A stretch of DNA of 64,000 bases, taken from assembly GCA_035650275.1 (NCBI GenBank), contig DASRHY010000129.1, forward strand, positions 1 through 64,000. The letters are read 5' to 3'. Shown here piece by piece: positions 41,505 to 52,779 of this stretch. The translations under genes were made by a program, and so were the position numbers. Positions within the stretch are counted from its first letter, which is position 1. Every line of letters begins with the position of its first letter. Source of the DNA: DASRHY01 sp035650275 (GTDB taxonomy: Bacteria > Actinomycetota > Actinomycetes > Propionibacteriales > Kribbellaceae). The notes beneath the pieces were generated by a model. That model worked only from the letters and a program-made list of their open reading frames with translations, did not search any database and was not told where the DNA came from.

Positions 41505-42646
41505 GACGCCCGGAAGGTCCACGCGTCGGTGCAGATCGTAGAGACCAGAGTCTCCACGGTACTGCCCCGGTCTGCCAAGGCACCGGCCAGCAACCGTTCG
41601 GCGTCCGCGAGCCACGGCCACTCGCTGGCCCAGTGCGCGACATCGACCAGCGCGGGCGCGTCGTACGCACGCGCCTCGGTGGCGGGATGGTGCCGCAGGT
41701 CGGCGGTCACGTAGGCGTCCACGCCGGCCGCGCGCACCCGGTCGAACTCGCTGTCTCCCGCGCCGCCGACCACCGCGACGGCCGAGATCTGCCGGGACGG
41801 GTCGCCGGATACCCGGACCCCGTGCTCGGTCGCCGGCAGCGCCGCCGCCACCCTTGCCGCGAAGTCGCGCAGCGGCTCCGGCTCCGGCAGTACGCCGACC
41901 CGGCCGCCGCCGGTGTTGCCGGGGAGCGCGGCCAGCTCGAAGACGTCGTACGCCGGCTCCTCGTAGGAGTGCGCCGCCCGCAGCGCCTCGACCACGGCCC
42001 GGCGGCGGTGCCGCGGCAGCACCATCTCCACCCGGGCCTCGGTGACCCGCTCGACCGCGCCGACGTCGCCGAGCGTCGGGTTCGCACCGGCCAGCGGGCG
42101 GAACGTGCCCTCGCCGGTGGTCGACCAGGCACAGCGCTCGTACTCGCCGATCCGCCCGGCTCCCGAGTCCGCGAGCGCGTCGATCAGTGCCGCGGCCTCG
42201 TCGACGGGGACGAACACGACCAGCTTGTCCATCGCGTCGGCCGGCAGCGGCTTCAGCGGCCTCAGGTCGCGCAGGCCGAGCGCGGCGGCGAGTGCGTCGC
42301 TGACGCCCGGGTTCGCGTTGTCGGCGTTGGTATGGCAGACGTGCAGCGCGGTTCCGGACGCGATCAGGTCGTGCACGAGCCGGCCCTTCGGCGTGGTGGC
42401 GGCGACGCTGTTCACGCCGCGCAACAGCAGCGGGTGGTGCGCCACCACCAGGTCCGCGTCCCAGCCGATCGCCTCGTCCACGACCGCCCGCATCGGGTCG
42501 ACGGCGAACAGCACGCGTCGTACCGGCTGCTCCGGATCCCCGGTCACCAGCCCGACCGCGTCCCAGCTCTCCGCCAGCGACGGCGGGTACAGCCGGTCGA
42601 GGGTCGCGACGACATCCGCAAGCGTTGGCGTGGTCACCCGCCCCAT
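41501..42646 (-). CDS. Nif3-like dinuclear metal centre protein (DUF34, Rv2230c type)
   Basis: 381 residues. LYPPSLAESWDAVGLVTGDPE and LVVAHHPLLLRGVNSV carry the metal-binding His pair, TALHVCHTNADNANPGVSDAL the Asp, and DLRHHPATEARAYDAPALVD with VAHWASEW the last ligands. The inserted CutA/PII-like domain (VEMVLPRHRRRAVVEALRAA, HSYEEPAYDVFEL) in the middle is usual for the long form. Function unresolved (suggested GTP cyclohydrolase I-like or metal handling). ATG at 42646; overlaps the end of the GH3 gene by 13 bases. Confidence 0.9.
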   Translation of the reverse strand: MGRVTTPTLADVVATLDRLYPPSLAESWDAVGLVTGDPEQPVRRVLFAVDPMRAVVDEAIGWDADLVVAHHPLLLRGVNSVAATTPKGRLVHDLIASGTALHVCHTNADNANPGVSDALAAALGLRDLRPLKPLPADAMDKLVVFVPVDEAAALIDALADSGAGRIGEYERCAWSTTGEGTFRPLAGANPTLGDVGAVERVTEARVEMVLPRHRRRAVVEALRAAHSYEEPAYDVFELAALPGNTGGGRVGVLPEPEPLRDFAARVAAALPATEHGVRVSGDPSRQISAVAVVGGAGDSEFDRVRAAGVDAYVTADLRHHPATEARAYDAPALVDVAHWASEWPWLADAERLLAGALADRGSTVETLVSTICTDAWTFRAS

Positions 42647-44196
42647 CTTGCCCTGCCGTGCGTCAGGGACTCGGCGACGGCGTGCAGGACGACCAGGTTG
42701 CGGCCGCTGGTGACGACGGCCGGTACGCCGTCGGGGACCAGGGCTCGGTCCTCGGGGATGCCGGTGCACAGTACGACGACCGGCCCGGCGTGGGCGGCCA
42801 GCAGCCGGCCCAGCGCGTCCGCCATCCACGGGGTCCGGACGGCATCCTGCACGGCGACCAGCAGGGCACGTCCGGAGGCGTTCGCCACGGCTGCACCGAT
42901 CGCGCCCGGGTCGTGCTGCCGGACCACGACCCCCTCCGACGGCGGTGCGAACAGCTCCGGGAGGCCGTCGAAGTACGGGCGCCAGGCGGGGTGGACCGGC
43001 TGGGCCAGGTCGACCACGTACGGCGCCGGGCCGAGCCGGGGAACGTCCTGGCCCGCGACCACCCGGCGCGCGACCTCGCGGACCACGGCTCCAGGCTCCG
43101 GATGGGGAACATCCGCGTCACCCGGTGACGAGAAGACTCCCCGCTCGCCGTCATAGACCGCGGACCGCCGGCCGGACAGGTCCGCGCCGAGGCGTCGTAC
43201 CCGGTCCGCGGCCTCCACCAGGCGCCCGGCCGGCAGGCTGCCGTTTCCGACGGCATCGACCAGGGCCGCCGTGAGCGCCGCTGGATCGGCGTCGGCGGTC
43301 GCGACCATCGCCAGGTCCGCGCCCGCCGTGATCGACTCCACCGCGGCCTGCTCGATCGACCGGTCCGCGGTGATCCCACGCATCTCCAGCGCATCGGTGG
43401 TGACCACACCCGTGAACCCGAGCTCGTCGCGGAGCAGGCCGGTGAGCAACCGGCGGGACAGCGTCGCCGGCACCGTGTCGTAGTCGGAGAACACGATGTG
43501 CGCACTCATCACCAGATCCACCCCCGCGGCGATCGCGGCCGCGAACGGTGGTAGCTCGACGGCGGCGACCTCCTCGGCCCAGCGGTCCACGTGCGGCAGG
43601 GCAAGGTGCGAGTCGACCGCGACGTCGCCGTGGCCCGGGAAGTGCTTGGCGCAGGCCGCGATACCGGCCTCGTGCACACCGGCGACGAACGCGGCTCCGT
43701 GCCGTGACACCACGTCCGGACCGGTCCCGAACGAGCGGGTGGAGATGATCGGGTTCGCCGGATTGCTGTTCACGTCCACCGACGGCGCCAGCATCACGTC
43801 GATGCCGAGCCCGGCCAGCAGCACACCGGCCTCGCGAGCGCTGGCCCGGGTCAGCGCCGGGTCGTCCAGGTCCCCGAGGCAGCGCGGTGACGCCAGCGGC
43901 CATCGGCTCACCGCGGACAGGGGACTGAACTCGCCGCCCTCGTGGTCGATCGCGACCAGGACGTCGGCGCGTTCCGCCCGCAGCGCCGCCGTCAGGGCTG
44001 TGAGCTGCTCGGCGTCGCGGACGTTGCGGGTGAACAGCACGACACCACCGAGGCCGCCCGCGACCGCGCGGAGCAGCGCGTCCGGCGGCGTCGTACCGGC
44101 GAAGCCCACGACCAGCGCGCGGGCGGCGTAGCGGGTCAGATCCTCCGCCGTCATCGCATCACTGTCAGGAGGCCGCGCGACGTGATCGGATGACAT
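42634..44196 (-). CDS. GH3 beta-N-acetylhexosaminidase (NagZ-like)
   Basis: 520 residues. LFTRNVRDAEQLTALTAAL, VAIDHEGGEFSPL, ACAKHFPGHGDVAVDSHLALP with the KHFPGHG signature and catalytic His loop, and GFTGVVTTDALEMRGI with the nucleophile Asp are all present. The first 350 residues are the TIM barrel; a 160-residue C-terminal domain follows, a longer form than proteobacterial NagZ. It should cleave N-acetylglucosamine from peptidoglycan turnover products. No signal peptide, so cytoplasmic. Start uncertain (ATG at 44196 or 44154). Confidence 0.85.
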   Translation of the reverse strand: MSSDHVARPPDSDAMTAEDLTRYAARALVVGFAGTTPPDALLRAVAGGLGGVVLFTRNVRDAEQLTALTAALRAERADVLVAIDHEGGEFSPLSAVSRWPLASPRCLGDLDDPALTRASAREAGVLLAGLGIDVMLAPSVDVNSNPANPIISTRSFGTGPDVVSRHGAAFVAGVHEAGIAACAKHFPGHGDVAVDSHLALPHVDRWAEEVAAVELPPFAAAIAAGVDLVMSAHIVFSDYDTVPATLSRRLLTGLLRDELGFTGVVTTDALEMRGITADRSIEQAAVESITAGADLAMVATADADPAALTAALVDAVGNGSLPAGRLVEAADRVRRLGADLSGRRSAVYDGERGVFSSPGDADVPHPEPGAVVREVARRVVAGQDVPRLGPAPYVVDLAQPVHPAWRPYFDGLPELFAPPSEGVVVRQHDPGAIGAAVANASGRALLVAVQDAVRTPWMADALGRLLAAHAGPVVVLCTGIPEDRALVPDGVPAVVTSGRNLVVLHAVAESLTHGRARWGG

Positions 44197-44205
44197 ACGT
44201 TGTCA
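44191..44205. promoter_or_regulatory. LacI/ROK-type operator near the GH3 start
   Basis: TGACATACGTTGTCA is close to the palindrome TGACAACGTTGTCA, a form bound by many actinobacterial LacI-family regulators. It overlaps the GH3 start codon. A second copy, GATAACGTTGTC, lies at 44317-44328 in the same divergent region before the ROK gene. Two copies support real sites; the binding protein is not in the window. Confidence 0.45.
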
Positions 44206-44316
44206 ATGGCGGTCGGCAGCGGGATTGCTCGGGTCGACATGCAGGTCTCCCACGGCTTTCATGCCCAGACATCCCATTTGTCTTTTCCGCGTGCATCGCC
44301 CTCCGGACGCTGGGAA

Positions 44317-44328
44317 GATAACGTTGTC
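44317..44328. promoter_or_regulatory. second LacI/ROK-type operator copy
   Basis: GATAACGTTGTC differs from the perfect palindrome GACAACGTTGTC by one base. It stands 148 bases before the ROK kinase start, in the same intergenic region as the first copy, 111 bases away. Confidence 0.4.
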
Positions 44329-44475
44329 TTCACTCGTCCACCGCCGTCGGAGCCTCTCGGTGACACTTCGGATCACTCATCCTTCCGCACCCCAACCGCC
44401 CGGCACCGTCGGGCGGACACGAGGCGCGTCCCGGTGGACACTGTGTAACTGCATCAGCCTTGACGGGGGGACCCT

Positions 44476-45390
44476 ATGACCGACCGCACCGTGCTGGCGA
44501 TCGACATCGGCGGCACCAAGCTCGCCGCCGCGATCGTCGGCGAGGACGGCACCGTGATCAGCAAGGACCGTACGCCGACCCCGAAGGAGGGGCCCGACCA
44601 GGTGTTCGCCGCGCTGCGGACACTCGCGGACGGGGTCCGCGGCGAGGCCCGCCCGCTGGCCGTGGGGATCGGCTCGGCCGGCCCGCTGGACACCGAGCGC
44701 GGCCTGGTCTCGCCGGTGAACATCCCGGGCTGGCGCAAGTTCCCGCTGGTGGACCGGGTCCGTGAAGCGGTCGGCGACGTCCCGGTCACGCTCGGCGTCG
44801 ACGCTCACTGCTTCGCGCTCGGCGAGTTCTGGACCGGCGCCGGCCGCAACGTCGACCACCTGCTCGGCATCGTGGTGTCCACCGGCGTCGGCGGCGGCAT
44901 CGTGATGGACGGCCGGCGGCTGCTCGGCCGGTCCGGCAACGCCGCGCACATCGGCCACCTGGTCGTGGACCAGAACGGCGAGGCCTGCGCCTGCGGCTCG
45001 TACGGCTGCGTGGAGACGTACGCCAGCGGACCGCGGATGGTCGCACGCGCCCGGCAGCAAGGCTGGCGGCCGGGCCAGCCGCACGCGGACGCAGAGGCGC
45101 TGTCCGCCGACGCCGAGGCCGGCGACGAGGTCGCGCAGCGGGTATTCGACGACGGCGCCCAGGCGCTTGCCGCAGGCATCGTCTCCACTGCCGCCACGGT
45201 CGACCTGAACTTCGTGGTGATCGGCGGCGGGGTCTCGAAGGCCGGCCCGGTGCTGTTCGACCCGCTGCAGCGCTGGGTCAAGCGGCTGGCCCAACTGCCG
45301 TACGTCAGCGACCTCACGGTGCGTCCCGCGCTGCTCGAGAACGCCGGACTCGTGGGTGCCGCAAAGCTCGCCTGGGAGAGCCTCGGCTGA
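44476..45390 (+). CDS. ROK-family sugar kinase (glucokinase-like)
   Basis: 304 residues. VLAIDIGGTKLAAAIVGEDG is the phosphate-1 motif, VSTGVGGGIVMDGRRLLGRSG the central ROK motif, and GHLVVDQNGEACACGSYGCV with CxCGxxGC the zinc site. Late GGGVSKAG and ENAGLVGAAKLA close the fold. It lacks an N-terminal helix-turn-helix, so it is a kinase and not a ROK repressor. Substrate glucose or N-acetyl sugars; divergence from a hexosaminidase and the shared operator favour amino-sugar recycling as an alternative. Confidence 0.85.
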   Translation: MTDRTVLAIDIGGTKLAAAIVGEDGTVISKDRTPTPKEGPDQVFAALRTLADGVRGEARPLAVGIGSAGPLDTERGLVSPVNIPGWRKFPLVDRVREAVGDVPVTLGVDAHCFALGEFWTGAGRNVDHLLGIVVSTGVGGGIVMDGRRLLGRSGNAAHIGHLVVDQNGEACACGSYGCVETYASGPRMVARARQQGWRPGQPHADAEALSADAEAGDEVAQRVFDDGAQALAAGIVSTAATVDLNFVVIGGGVSKAGPVLFDPLQRWVKRLAQLPYVSDLTVRPALLENAGLVGAAKLAWESLG

Positions 45391-45623
45391 CGTACTGCCC
45401 GAACTTGTTCGGCCCGCGGCTCCGGAACTGCTCCCATCGCCTGGATCGCGCATCCGAGTTCGCTCCTACGCGCTATTCCACGCACTTTCACGCAATTTAC
45501 AGAAAGTCACCAATCCGCTGTAACGCCGGGCCTTGTTCACCCGATGTGACGGGTGGATGGGGTGGGGGGCACAACATCCAGGGCAATCTGGGGGGACCTG
45601 CAAAGGCCGGGGATTGCCTGGTT
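45391..45623. other. gene-free stretch with promoter-like AT-rich DNA
   Basis: After the ROK stop, 45470-45510 is AT-richer (ACTTTCACGCAATTTACAG). From 45540 the sequence is very G-rich on the plus strand (GGATGGGGTGGGGGGCACAAC). No open frame with protein-like content is visible. It may be the 5' part of an untranslated RNA that ends at the hairpin 45624-45658. Confidence 0.4.
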
Positions 45624-45658
45624 GCGGGTGTGGTGAAGCACTGCTTCGCCACACCCGC
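45624..45658. terminator. strong hairpin in the ROK-tRNA intergenic region
   Basis: Arms GCGGGTGTGGTGAAGCA and TGCTTCGCCACACCCGC pair over 16 of 17 bases (one T-G wobble) with a one-base C loop. No U run follows. Position 230 bases after the ROK stop is far for a simple terminator, so it may belong to an unannotated RNA. Confidence 0.5.
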
Positions 45659-45757
45659 ATGCAGTTCAGATACGGGATATTGTCGCCAGGTACGCCCACG
45701 TGCCGGCAACTACACAGCGGACGAGCGGTCCTCAGGAGGGATGAGGATCCTCGTCGG

Positions 45758-45838
45758 GTTCCGCGCCGCGGATGGCGTCTCACCAGCAAGGTTGGTGGGG
45801 CCTGGTCGCTCGTGAGACCGCCATCCGTGGTACGGAAC
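45758..45838. terminator. very long imperfect inverted repeat behind tRNA-Val
   Basis: Left arm 45758-45783 (GTTCCGCGCCGCGGATGGCG, TCTCAC) pairs with right arm 45812-45838 (GTGAGACCGCCATCCGTGG, TACGGAAC) with a few mismatches and a loop of about 28 bases. It starts 18 bases downstream of the tRNA 3' end on the minus strand and is probably its terminator. Confidence 0.55.
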
Positions 45839-45855
45839 GTGGTGGGCCGGGTGTG

Positions 45856-45927
45856 TGGGCGCAGACGGGTTCGAACCGCCGACATCTTGCTTGTAAGGCA
45901 AGCGCTCTACCACTGAGCTATGCGCCC
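45856..45927 (-). tRNA. tRNA-Val (anticodon TAC)
   Basis: Minus-strand cloverleaf: acceptor GGGCGCA/TGCGCCC, D-arm GCTCAGTGGTAGAGC, anticodon arm CTTGC-CTTACAA-GCAAG with anticodon TAC, T-arm GGCGG-TTCGAAC-CCGTC, discriminator A. CCA is not encoded. 72 nucleotides. Confidence 0.97.
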
Positions 45928-45944
45928 TCGGGTGCTGCGGCAGT

Positions 45945-46409
45945 TTAGCCGAGCGCGGCTAGTGCGGTGCGATAATCCTCCAGGCTGCGGGCATCCGGTA
46001 AAGCATTGACCACCGACCAGCGGATCACGCCCTCGCGGTCGATCACGAAGGTGCCGCGCACCGCGCAGCCGCGGTCGGCGTCGAACACCCCGTACGACGA
46101 GGCGACCGCGCCGTGCGGCCAGAAATCGCTCAGCAGCCCGAACCCGAACCTCTCCTGGTCCGACCACACCCGCAGCGCGTAGACCGGGTCGCAGGACACC
46201 GCCAGCACCTCGGTGCCGGCGCCGGTGAAAGTCGCCAGCTCGTCGCGGAGCCCGGTCAGCTCTCCGGTGCACACCCCGCTGAACGCGAACGGGTAGAACA
46301 CCAGCAGCACGTTCCGGCCGCGCAGGTCCGAGAGCACGACGTCCTCGCCGTGCTGGTTCCTGCAGCGGAAGTCCGGCGCCTCGGTCCCGACCTCCGGGAC
46401 GACGCTCAC
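45945..46409 (-). CDS. ahpE: peroxiredoxin, AhpE type
   Basis: 154 residues. VFYPFAFSGVCTGELTGLRDE contains the peroxidatic Cys within the P-x-x-x-(S/T)-x-x-C motif. VSCDPVYALRVWSDQERFGF and YGVFDADRGCAVRGTFVIDREG complete the fold; the second Cys (GCAVRG) is not at the usual resolving site, as in the one-Cys AhpE of M. tuberculosis. Lies next to DUF3052 as in that species (Rv2238c-Rv2239c). Cytoplasmic; mycothiol/mycoredoxin-1 is the likely reductant. Confidence 0.9.
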   Translation of the reverse strand: MSVVPEVGTEAPDFRCRNQHGEDVVLSDLRGRNVLLVFYPFAFSGVCTGELTGLRDELATFTGAGTEVLAVSCDPVYALRVWSDQERFGFGLLSDFWPHGAVASSYGVFDADRGCAVRGTFVIDREGVIRWSVVNALPDARSLEDYRTALAALG

Positions 46410-46855
46410 CGCTTGCTACGCGGCGACTTCGGCATCACCAGCTTGGTCGCGGCCCAGTCCTCGGTCACGCTCAGGCTGCTGGTGGTCGCCAGGCCCGCGG
46501 TCGGGGCGGACTCGGCGATCTCGCTGGCGTCGACGTACCCGTCCCGGCCGACCTTGGGCGTCATCAGCCACACCACGCCGCCGGCCTTCAGGTCGGTGAG
46601 CGCCTCGACCAGCGCGTCGACCAGGTCGCCGTCCTCGTCCCGCCACCACAGCAGCACGACGTCGACCACGTCCTCGGCGTTGTCGTCGGCGAACTCCTCG
46701 CCGGTGATGTCGGTGATCGCATCCCGGAACGCGTCGTCGCAGTCGTCGTCGTAGCCGAACTCCTGCACCATGGTGCCGGCCTCGAAGCCGAGCCGCCGGG
46801 CCGGGTTGTCCCGACCGGTCTCGCGGCTCTTGTCGTCCGCGCTGTCCGCGGTCAC
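46406..46855 (-). CDS. DUF3052 family protein (Rv2239c type)
   Basis: 149 residues. ARRLGFEAGTMVQEFGYDDD, CDDAFRDAITDITGEEF, VVDVVLLWWRDEDGDLVDAL and GGVVWLMTPKVGRDGYVDAS are the conserved blocks. This actinobacterial family stands between ahpE and aceE in many genomes; its function is unknown. ATGA overlap with ahpE. Divergent from aceE with 199 bases between. Confidence 0.9.
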   Translation of the reverse strand: MTADSADDKSRETGRDNPARRLGFEAGTMVQEFGYDDDCDDAFRDAITDITGEEFADDNAEDVVDVVLLWWRDEDGDLVDALVEALTDLKAGGVVWLMTPKVGRDGYVDASEIAESAPTAGLATTSSLSVTEDWAATKLVMPKSPRSKR

Positions 46856-47054
46856 GATTCACCCTCCTCCGTCGTCAGTACCGCATACCCAATCGTGGCG
46901 TACGGCGTCGCGCAAGTATGCACGGACACGGCGTGGGACGACCCTAGACCCTCGCCAGGCGGTCCGCGTGTGGAACCGGGTGCAGCCAGATGACAGGATT
47001 GCTGTGAGAAGACGACCCCTGTGACCAGTTGTACCAACAGAACGGCAGGACACC

Positions 47055-49817
<2,763 letters not shown>

Positions 49818-49824
49818 GCTCACA

Positions 49825-49875
49825 GTTGCGTCCGCCGAAGTGATGCCGGAATGTCGTCACTTCGGCGGACGCAAC
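49825..49875. terminator. long-stem hairpin after aceE
   Basis: Perfect 19-bp arms GTTGCGTCCGCCGAAGTGA/TCACTTCGGCGGACGCAAC around a 13-base loop, 7 bases past the aceE stop. It shares the outer GTTGCGTCCG with the panB hairpin at 28738. Confidence 0.85.
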
Positions 49876-49906
49876 GCGAGGGCCCGACGGCGCTAGGCTC
49901 CGGGCT

Positions 49907-50542
49907 ATGACCAGTCCGATGAGCATGAACCGGGCCATCCACGGCGCGTTCCGGCGCGACCTCGACCGTTTCGGCACCGCGCTCGCCGCCTTCCCTGCCG
50001 GCGACGCCAAGCGGGCCGGGCAGCTCAAGACCGCGTGGGACCATTTCAACTTCGAGCTCACCCGGCACCACCTCGGCGAGCACGACATCGCCTGGCCGGC
50101 ACTGCGTCAGCTCGGCGTGTCCAGCGACCTGCTCGACCAGATGGACGCCGAGCACGACCGGCTCGCGGCCGCCCTCAAGACCGCGGACGCGGCGATGTCC
50201 GCGCTGGTCGCCACCCCCACCACCGAGGCCGCCACCGCGGCCGGTGAGGCGATCACCACGCTGCGGACGGTCGCGGACGAGCACATGAGCCACGAGGAGG
50301 CCGAGATCGAGCCGGTCTACCAGGCCAAGAAGGACACACCGCAGATGAAGCAGATGGGCCGCCAGTTCAGCCGCGGCAACCTGCTTGTCTCGGGCAACTT
50401 CATGGCCTGGGTGCAGAACGGCGCCTCCGAGGACGAGATGGCGGGGCTGCGGGACAACGTCCCGGGCCCGATCCTGGCGATCTTCGGCAACGTGGTCGGG
50501 ATGCAGTACCGCCGCCAGGTCGCCCCGGTCTGGAAGAGCTGA
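49907..50542 (+). CDS. hemerythrin-domain protein
   Basis: 211 residues. A four-helix bundle: MNRAIHGAFRRDLDRFGTAL (first His), FNFELTRHHLGEHDIAWPAL (HHxxE-H), MDAEHDRLAAALKTADAAM, and ADEHMSHEEAEIEPVYQ with the last His-Glu ligands. A C-terminal extension of about 60 residues (MAWVQNGASEDEMAGLRDNV) follows. It likely binds a di-iron centre for oxygen or nitric oxide. The ligand set is near-complete but not tested against a structure. Confidence 0.8.
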   Translation: MTSPMSMNRAIHGAFRRDLDRFGTALAAFPAGDAKRAGQLKTAWDHFNFELTRHHLGEHDIAWPALRQLGVSSDLLDQMDAEHDRLAAALKTADAAMSALVATPTTEAATAAGEAITTLRTVADEHMSHEEAEIEPVYQAKKDTPQMKQMGRQFSRGNLLVSGNFMAWVQNGASEDEMAGLRDNVPGPILAIFGNVVGMQYRRQVAPVWKS

Positions 50543-50615
50543 CTACCCCGGCCAGGGGATCCCGGTCACCCCTCGGAGGGAGGTCGCCGGGCGGCGGCCG
50601 GGCGAGGCTGGGCGC

Positions 50616-51194
50616 ATGCCGACACTCACCGCGCCCCCGGCTGCCGCCCGGGAGCTCCGTACGTCCCGCCCGGTACCAGCTTGGGCGAACCGGGTCGCAC
50701 ACGTCATCCCGCTGCTGACGCTGCCGTCGGGCCTGTGGCGGATCGGGCTGGCCCTCGGTTACTCGATGGGGGCGCTGGACGAGACCGGCGCGCCGGCTCG
50801 CGTCATGGGCGGCGAGGCGGTCTACGTCGTCGGGCTGAGCGTGTTCAGCGAGCTGGTCGCACTGACGGCGTTCGGCCTGGTCCGGCCGTGGGGCGAGGTC
50901 TTCCCGCGGTGGCTGCCCTGGCTCGGCGCGCGCAGGGTCCCGCCGTACGCCGCGATCACCGCAGCGACCTTGGGCGGGATCGCACTGGTCGCGATCTGGA
51001 CGTTCGCCTTCCGGGACGTGTTCATGGGCCACCTGCCGCTCAGGTTCGCCGGGGACGGCTGGGCCGCGCTGATGGTCGGCTGCTACGCGCCGCTGCAGCT
51101 GTGGGGCCCGCTGCTCCTGGTGCTGACCTGGGCCTACTGGCGCCGCCGCACCGCCACCAGACAGGTGACAGGTGCAGAACCGTCGCGTTCCTGA
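50616..51194 (+). CDS. integral membrane protein of unknown function
   Basis: 192 residues, about four helices: HVIPLLTLPSGLWRIGLALG, VYVVGLSVFSELVALTAFGL, ITAATLGGIALVAIWTFAF and CYAPLQLWGPLLLVLTWAYW. WRIGLALG and PLQLWGPLLLVLTWAYWRRR resemble a family of actinobacterial membrane proteins without known function. The ATG at 50616 has GGCGAGG upstream. It follows the hemerythrin gene by 73 bases. Confidence 0.6.
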   Translation: MPTLTAPPAAARELRTSRPVPAWANRVAHVIPLLTLPSGLWRIGLALGYSMGALDETGAPARVMGGEAVYVVGLSVFSELVALTAFGLVRPWGEVFPRWLPWLGARRVPPYAAITAATLGGIALVAIWTFAFRDVFMGHLPLRFAGDGWAALMVGCYAPLQLWGPLLLVLTWAYWRRRTATRQVTGAEPSRS

Positions 51195-51197
51195 CGG

Positions 51198-51794
51198 TCA
51201 GCCGACGATCCGGTCGTCGGCATGCGCTCCGAAGAACGCCGCCTGGCGGGCCATCAGCTCGCGCATCGGCGTGCCCCGCGGTACGCCGTACACGGTGCCC
51301 GGGAAGTCCAGCTCGCGCTGCACGTCCCACAGCTCGTCATGCCGATCCGGGGAGAACAGCTCGGCCGGGTCGCCGGCCCCGATCCAGCCGATCGGCAGCA
51401 CCGTGTCCGGCGGCAGCCGCGAGCTCACGTGCAGCACGCTGTTGATCCGCAGCTCCGACCGCGTACCGGCGACCGCGCCGGGGAACAGCGACGCTCCCGT
51501 CGCCACGAACACCTCGTCCTCGATCGTGGCACCGTTGACGTGCGCGTGCGGCCCGACCAGTACCGCGTCGCCGAGCACCGCGGGATGGCCGGCCCGGCCG
51601 CGGACCAGCGCGTTCTCCATCACCACGACGTCGGCCCCGGTCCGGATCTCACCGCCCTCCTCGGCGGTCAGGACCGCACCGTGCAGCACCCGGGCCCGCT
51701 CCCCCAGCACGACCGCGCCGGACAGCACGGCACTGGGCGCGACATAGGCCGACTCCGGTACGACGGGGCGCCGGCCGCGATGCTCGATCAGCAC
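51198..51794 (-). CDS. left-handed beta-helix protein (gamma carbonic anhydrase/acyltransferase-like)
   Basis: 198 residues. Hexapeptide repeats: PESAYVAPSAVLSGAVVLGE, VVVMENALVRGRAGHPAVLG, VLVGPHAHVNGATIEDEVFV and ATGASLFPGAVAGTR. HVNGATIEDEVFVATGA has the His-rich turn of gamma carbonic anhydrase-like proteins, but not all three zinc His are apparent. Often annotated as carbonic anhydrase or transferase hexapeptide protein. GTG start 5 bases after the pirin stop, third gene of a PHP-pirin-hexapeptide operon. Confidence 0.75.
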   Translation of the reverse strand: MLIEHRGRRPVVPESAYVAPSAVLSGAVVLGERARVLHGAVLTAEEGGEIRTGADVVVMENALVRGRAGHPAVLGDAVLVGPHAHVNGATIEDEVFVATGASLFPGAVAGTRSELRINSVLHVSSRLPPDTVLPIGWIGAGDPAELFSPDRHDELWDVQRELDFPGTVYGVPRGTPMRELMARQAAFFGAHADDRIVG

Positions 51795-51798
51795 CGGC

Positions 51799-52779
51799 TC
51801 ACCGGGTCCGGCCGCGCGGCTTGAGCTGGGTGTGCGGCATCTCCGGCGCCGGCAGCGGGTCGCCGTCGAATCCGCGCACCACCCCGAACCTGTCAGTACT
51901 GCCACCGGACAGACCCGCCATCCACTCGTTGCGGGCGGCAACGATCTCGTCGTGGCTGCGGCCGATGAAGTTCCACCACATCACGATCTCCTCCGCGAAC
52001 GGCTCGCCACCGAGCAGCAGCACCCGGCCCGGACCTGACAGGCCGAAGGACTCCCGGCCCTGACCCAGGTACACCATCTCGCCACGGTCGGCGGACTGCT
52101 GCTCGACCCGGACGGGGCCGTCCACCACCAGCACGGCGTACTCGAAGGCGGTCGTCAGCGGCACCATCCCGGCGGGATCGATGCTGAGGTCGGCGCCGAC
52201 CAGCGGCGTGTACGTCGTTGCCGGTGACACCACCCCCGCGACCTCGCCGAGCATCACCGTGCCGCGCACGCCGTCCAGATCCAGCCGCGGCAGATCGGCG
52301 TACTGGTCGAACGACGGCTCGACCGTGTCGAGGGCACCATCCGGCAGCGCGACCCACAGCTGCGCCCCGTGCAGCATGGGGGCGCGGACGCCAGGTGACT
52401 CCTCGGAGTGCGCGATGCCGGGCCCCGCGGTCATGATGTTCAGCTCGCCGGGCCGGACCAGCGCCTCGGACCCGACGCTGTCACGGTGCAGCACCTCGCC
52501 GTCGAACAGCCAGCTCACCGTCTGCAGGCTGGTGTGCGGGTGCGGCGGCACCCACATGCCGCGGTGCTGGCCGGGCAGCTCCCGGACATCGTCCGGCCCG
52601 TAGTGGTCCACGAAGCACCAGGCGCCGACCATCCGGCGCTCCTTGTGCGGCAGCAGGCGCCGTACCTGGGTGGTCTTGCCCAGCCACACCTTGCGCGGCT
52701 CCAGCAGCTCGGTGACCGTCTCGGCCGCTGGCTGCGCACCGCAGGACTGCTCCCGCGGGTCCTTCTCCAGGTTGCTCAT
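51799..52779 (-). CDS. pirin-family protein (bicupin)
   Basis: 326 residues. The N-terminal cupin contains MVGAWCFVDHYGPDD, MWVPPHPHTSLQTVSWLFDG and AGPGIAHSEES with the HxHxxxxxxxxE-type metal ligands of pirins. The second cupin (VVDGPVRVEQQSADRGEMVY, GEPFAEEIVMWWNFIGR) completes the fold. Pirins can act as quercetinases or regulators; role here unknown. ATGA overlap with the PHP gene. Confidence 0.9.
   Translation of the reverse strand: MSNLEKDPREQSCGAQPAAETVTELLEPRKVWLGKTTQVRRLLPHKERRMVGAWCFVDHYGPDDVRELPGQHRGMWVPPHPHTSLQTVSWLFDGEVLHRDSVGSEALVRPGELNIMTAGPGIAHSEESPGVRAPMLHGAQLWVALPDGALDTVEPSFDQYADLPRLDLDGVRGTVMLGEVAGVVSPATTYTPLVGADLSIDPAGMVPLTTAFEYAVLVVDGPVRVEQQSADRGEMVYLGQGRESFGLSGPGRVLLLGGEPFAEEIVMWWNFIGRSHDEIVAARNEWMAGLSGGSTDRFGVVRGFDGDPLPAPEMPHTQLKPRGRTR

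Noticed and set aside
45533..45916. A 127-codon plus-strand frame across the ROK-tRNA intergenic region
   Set aside because: It runs through the tRNA and two hairpins and has no protein-like composition.
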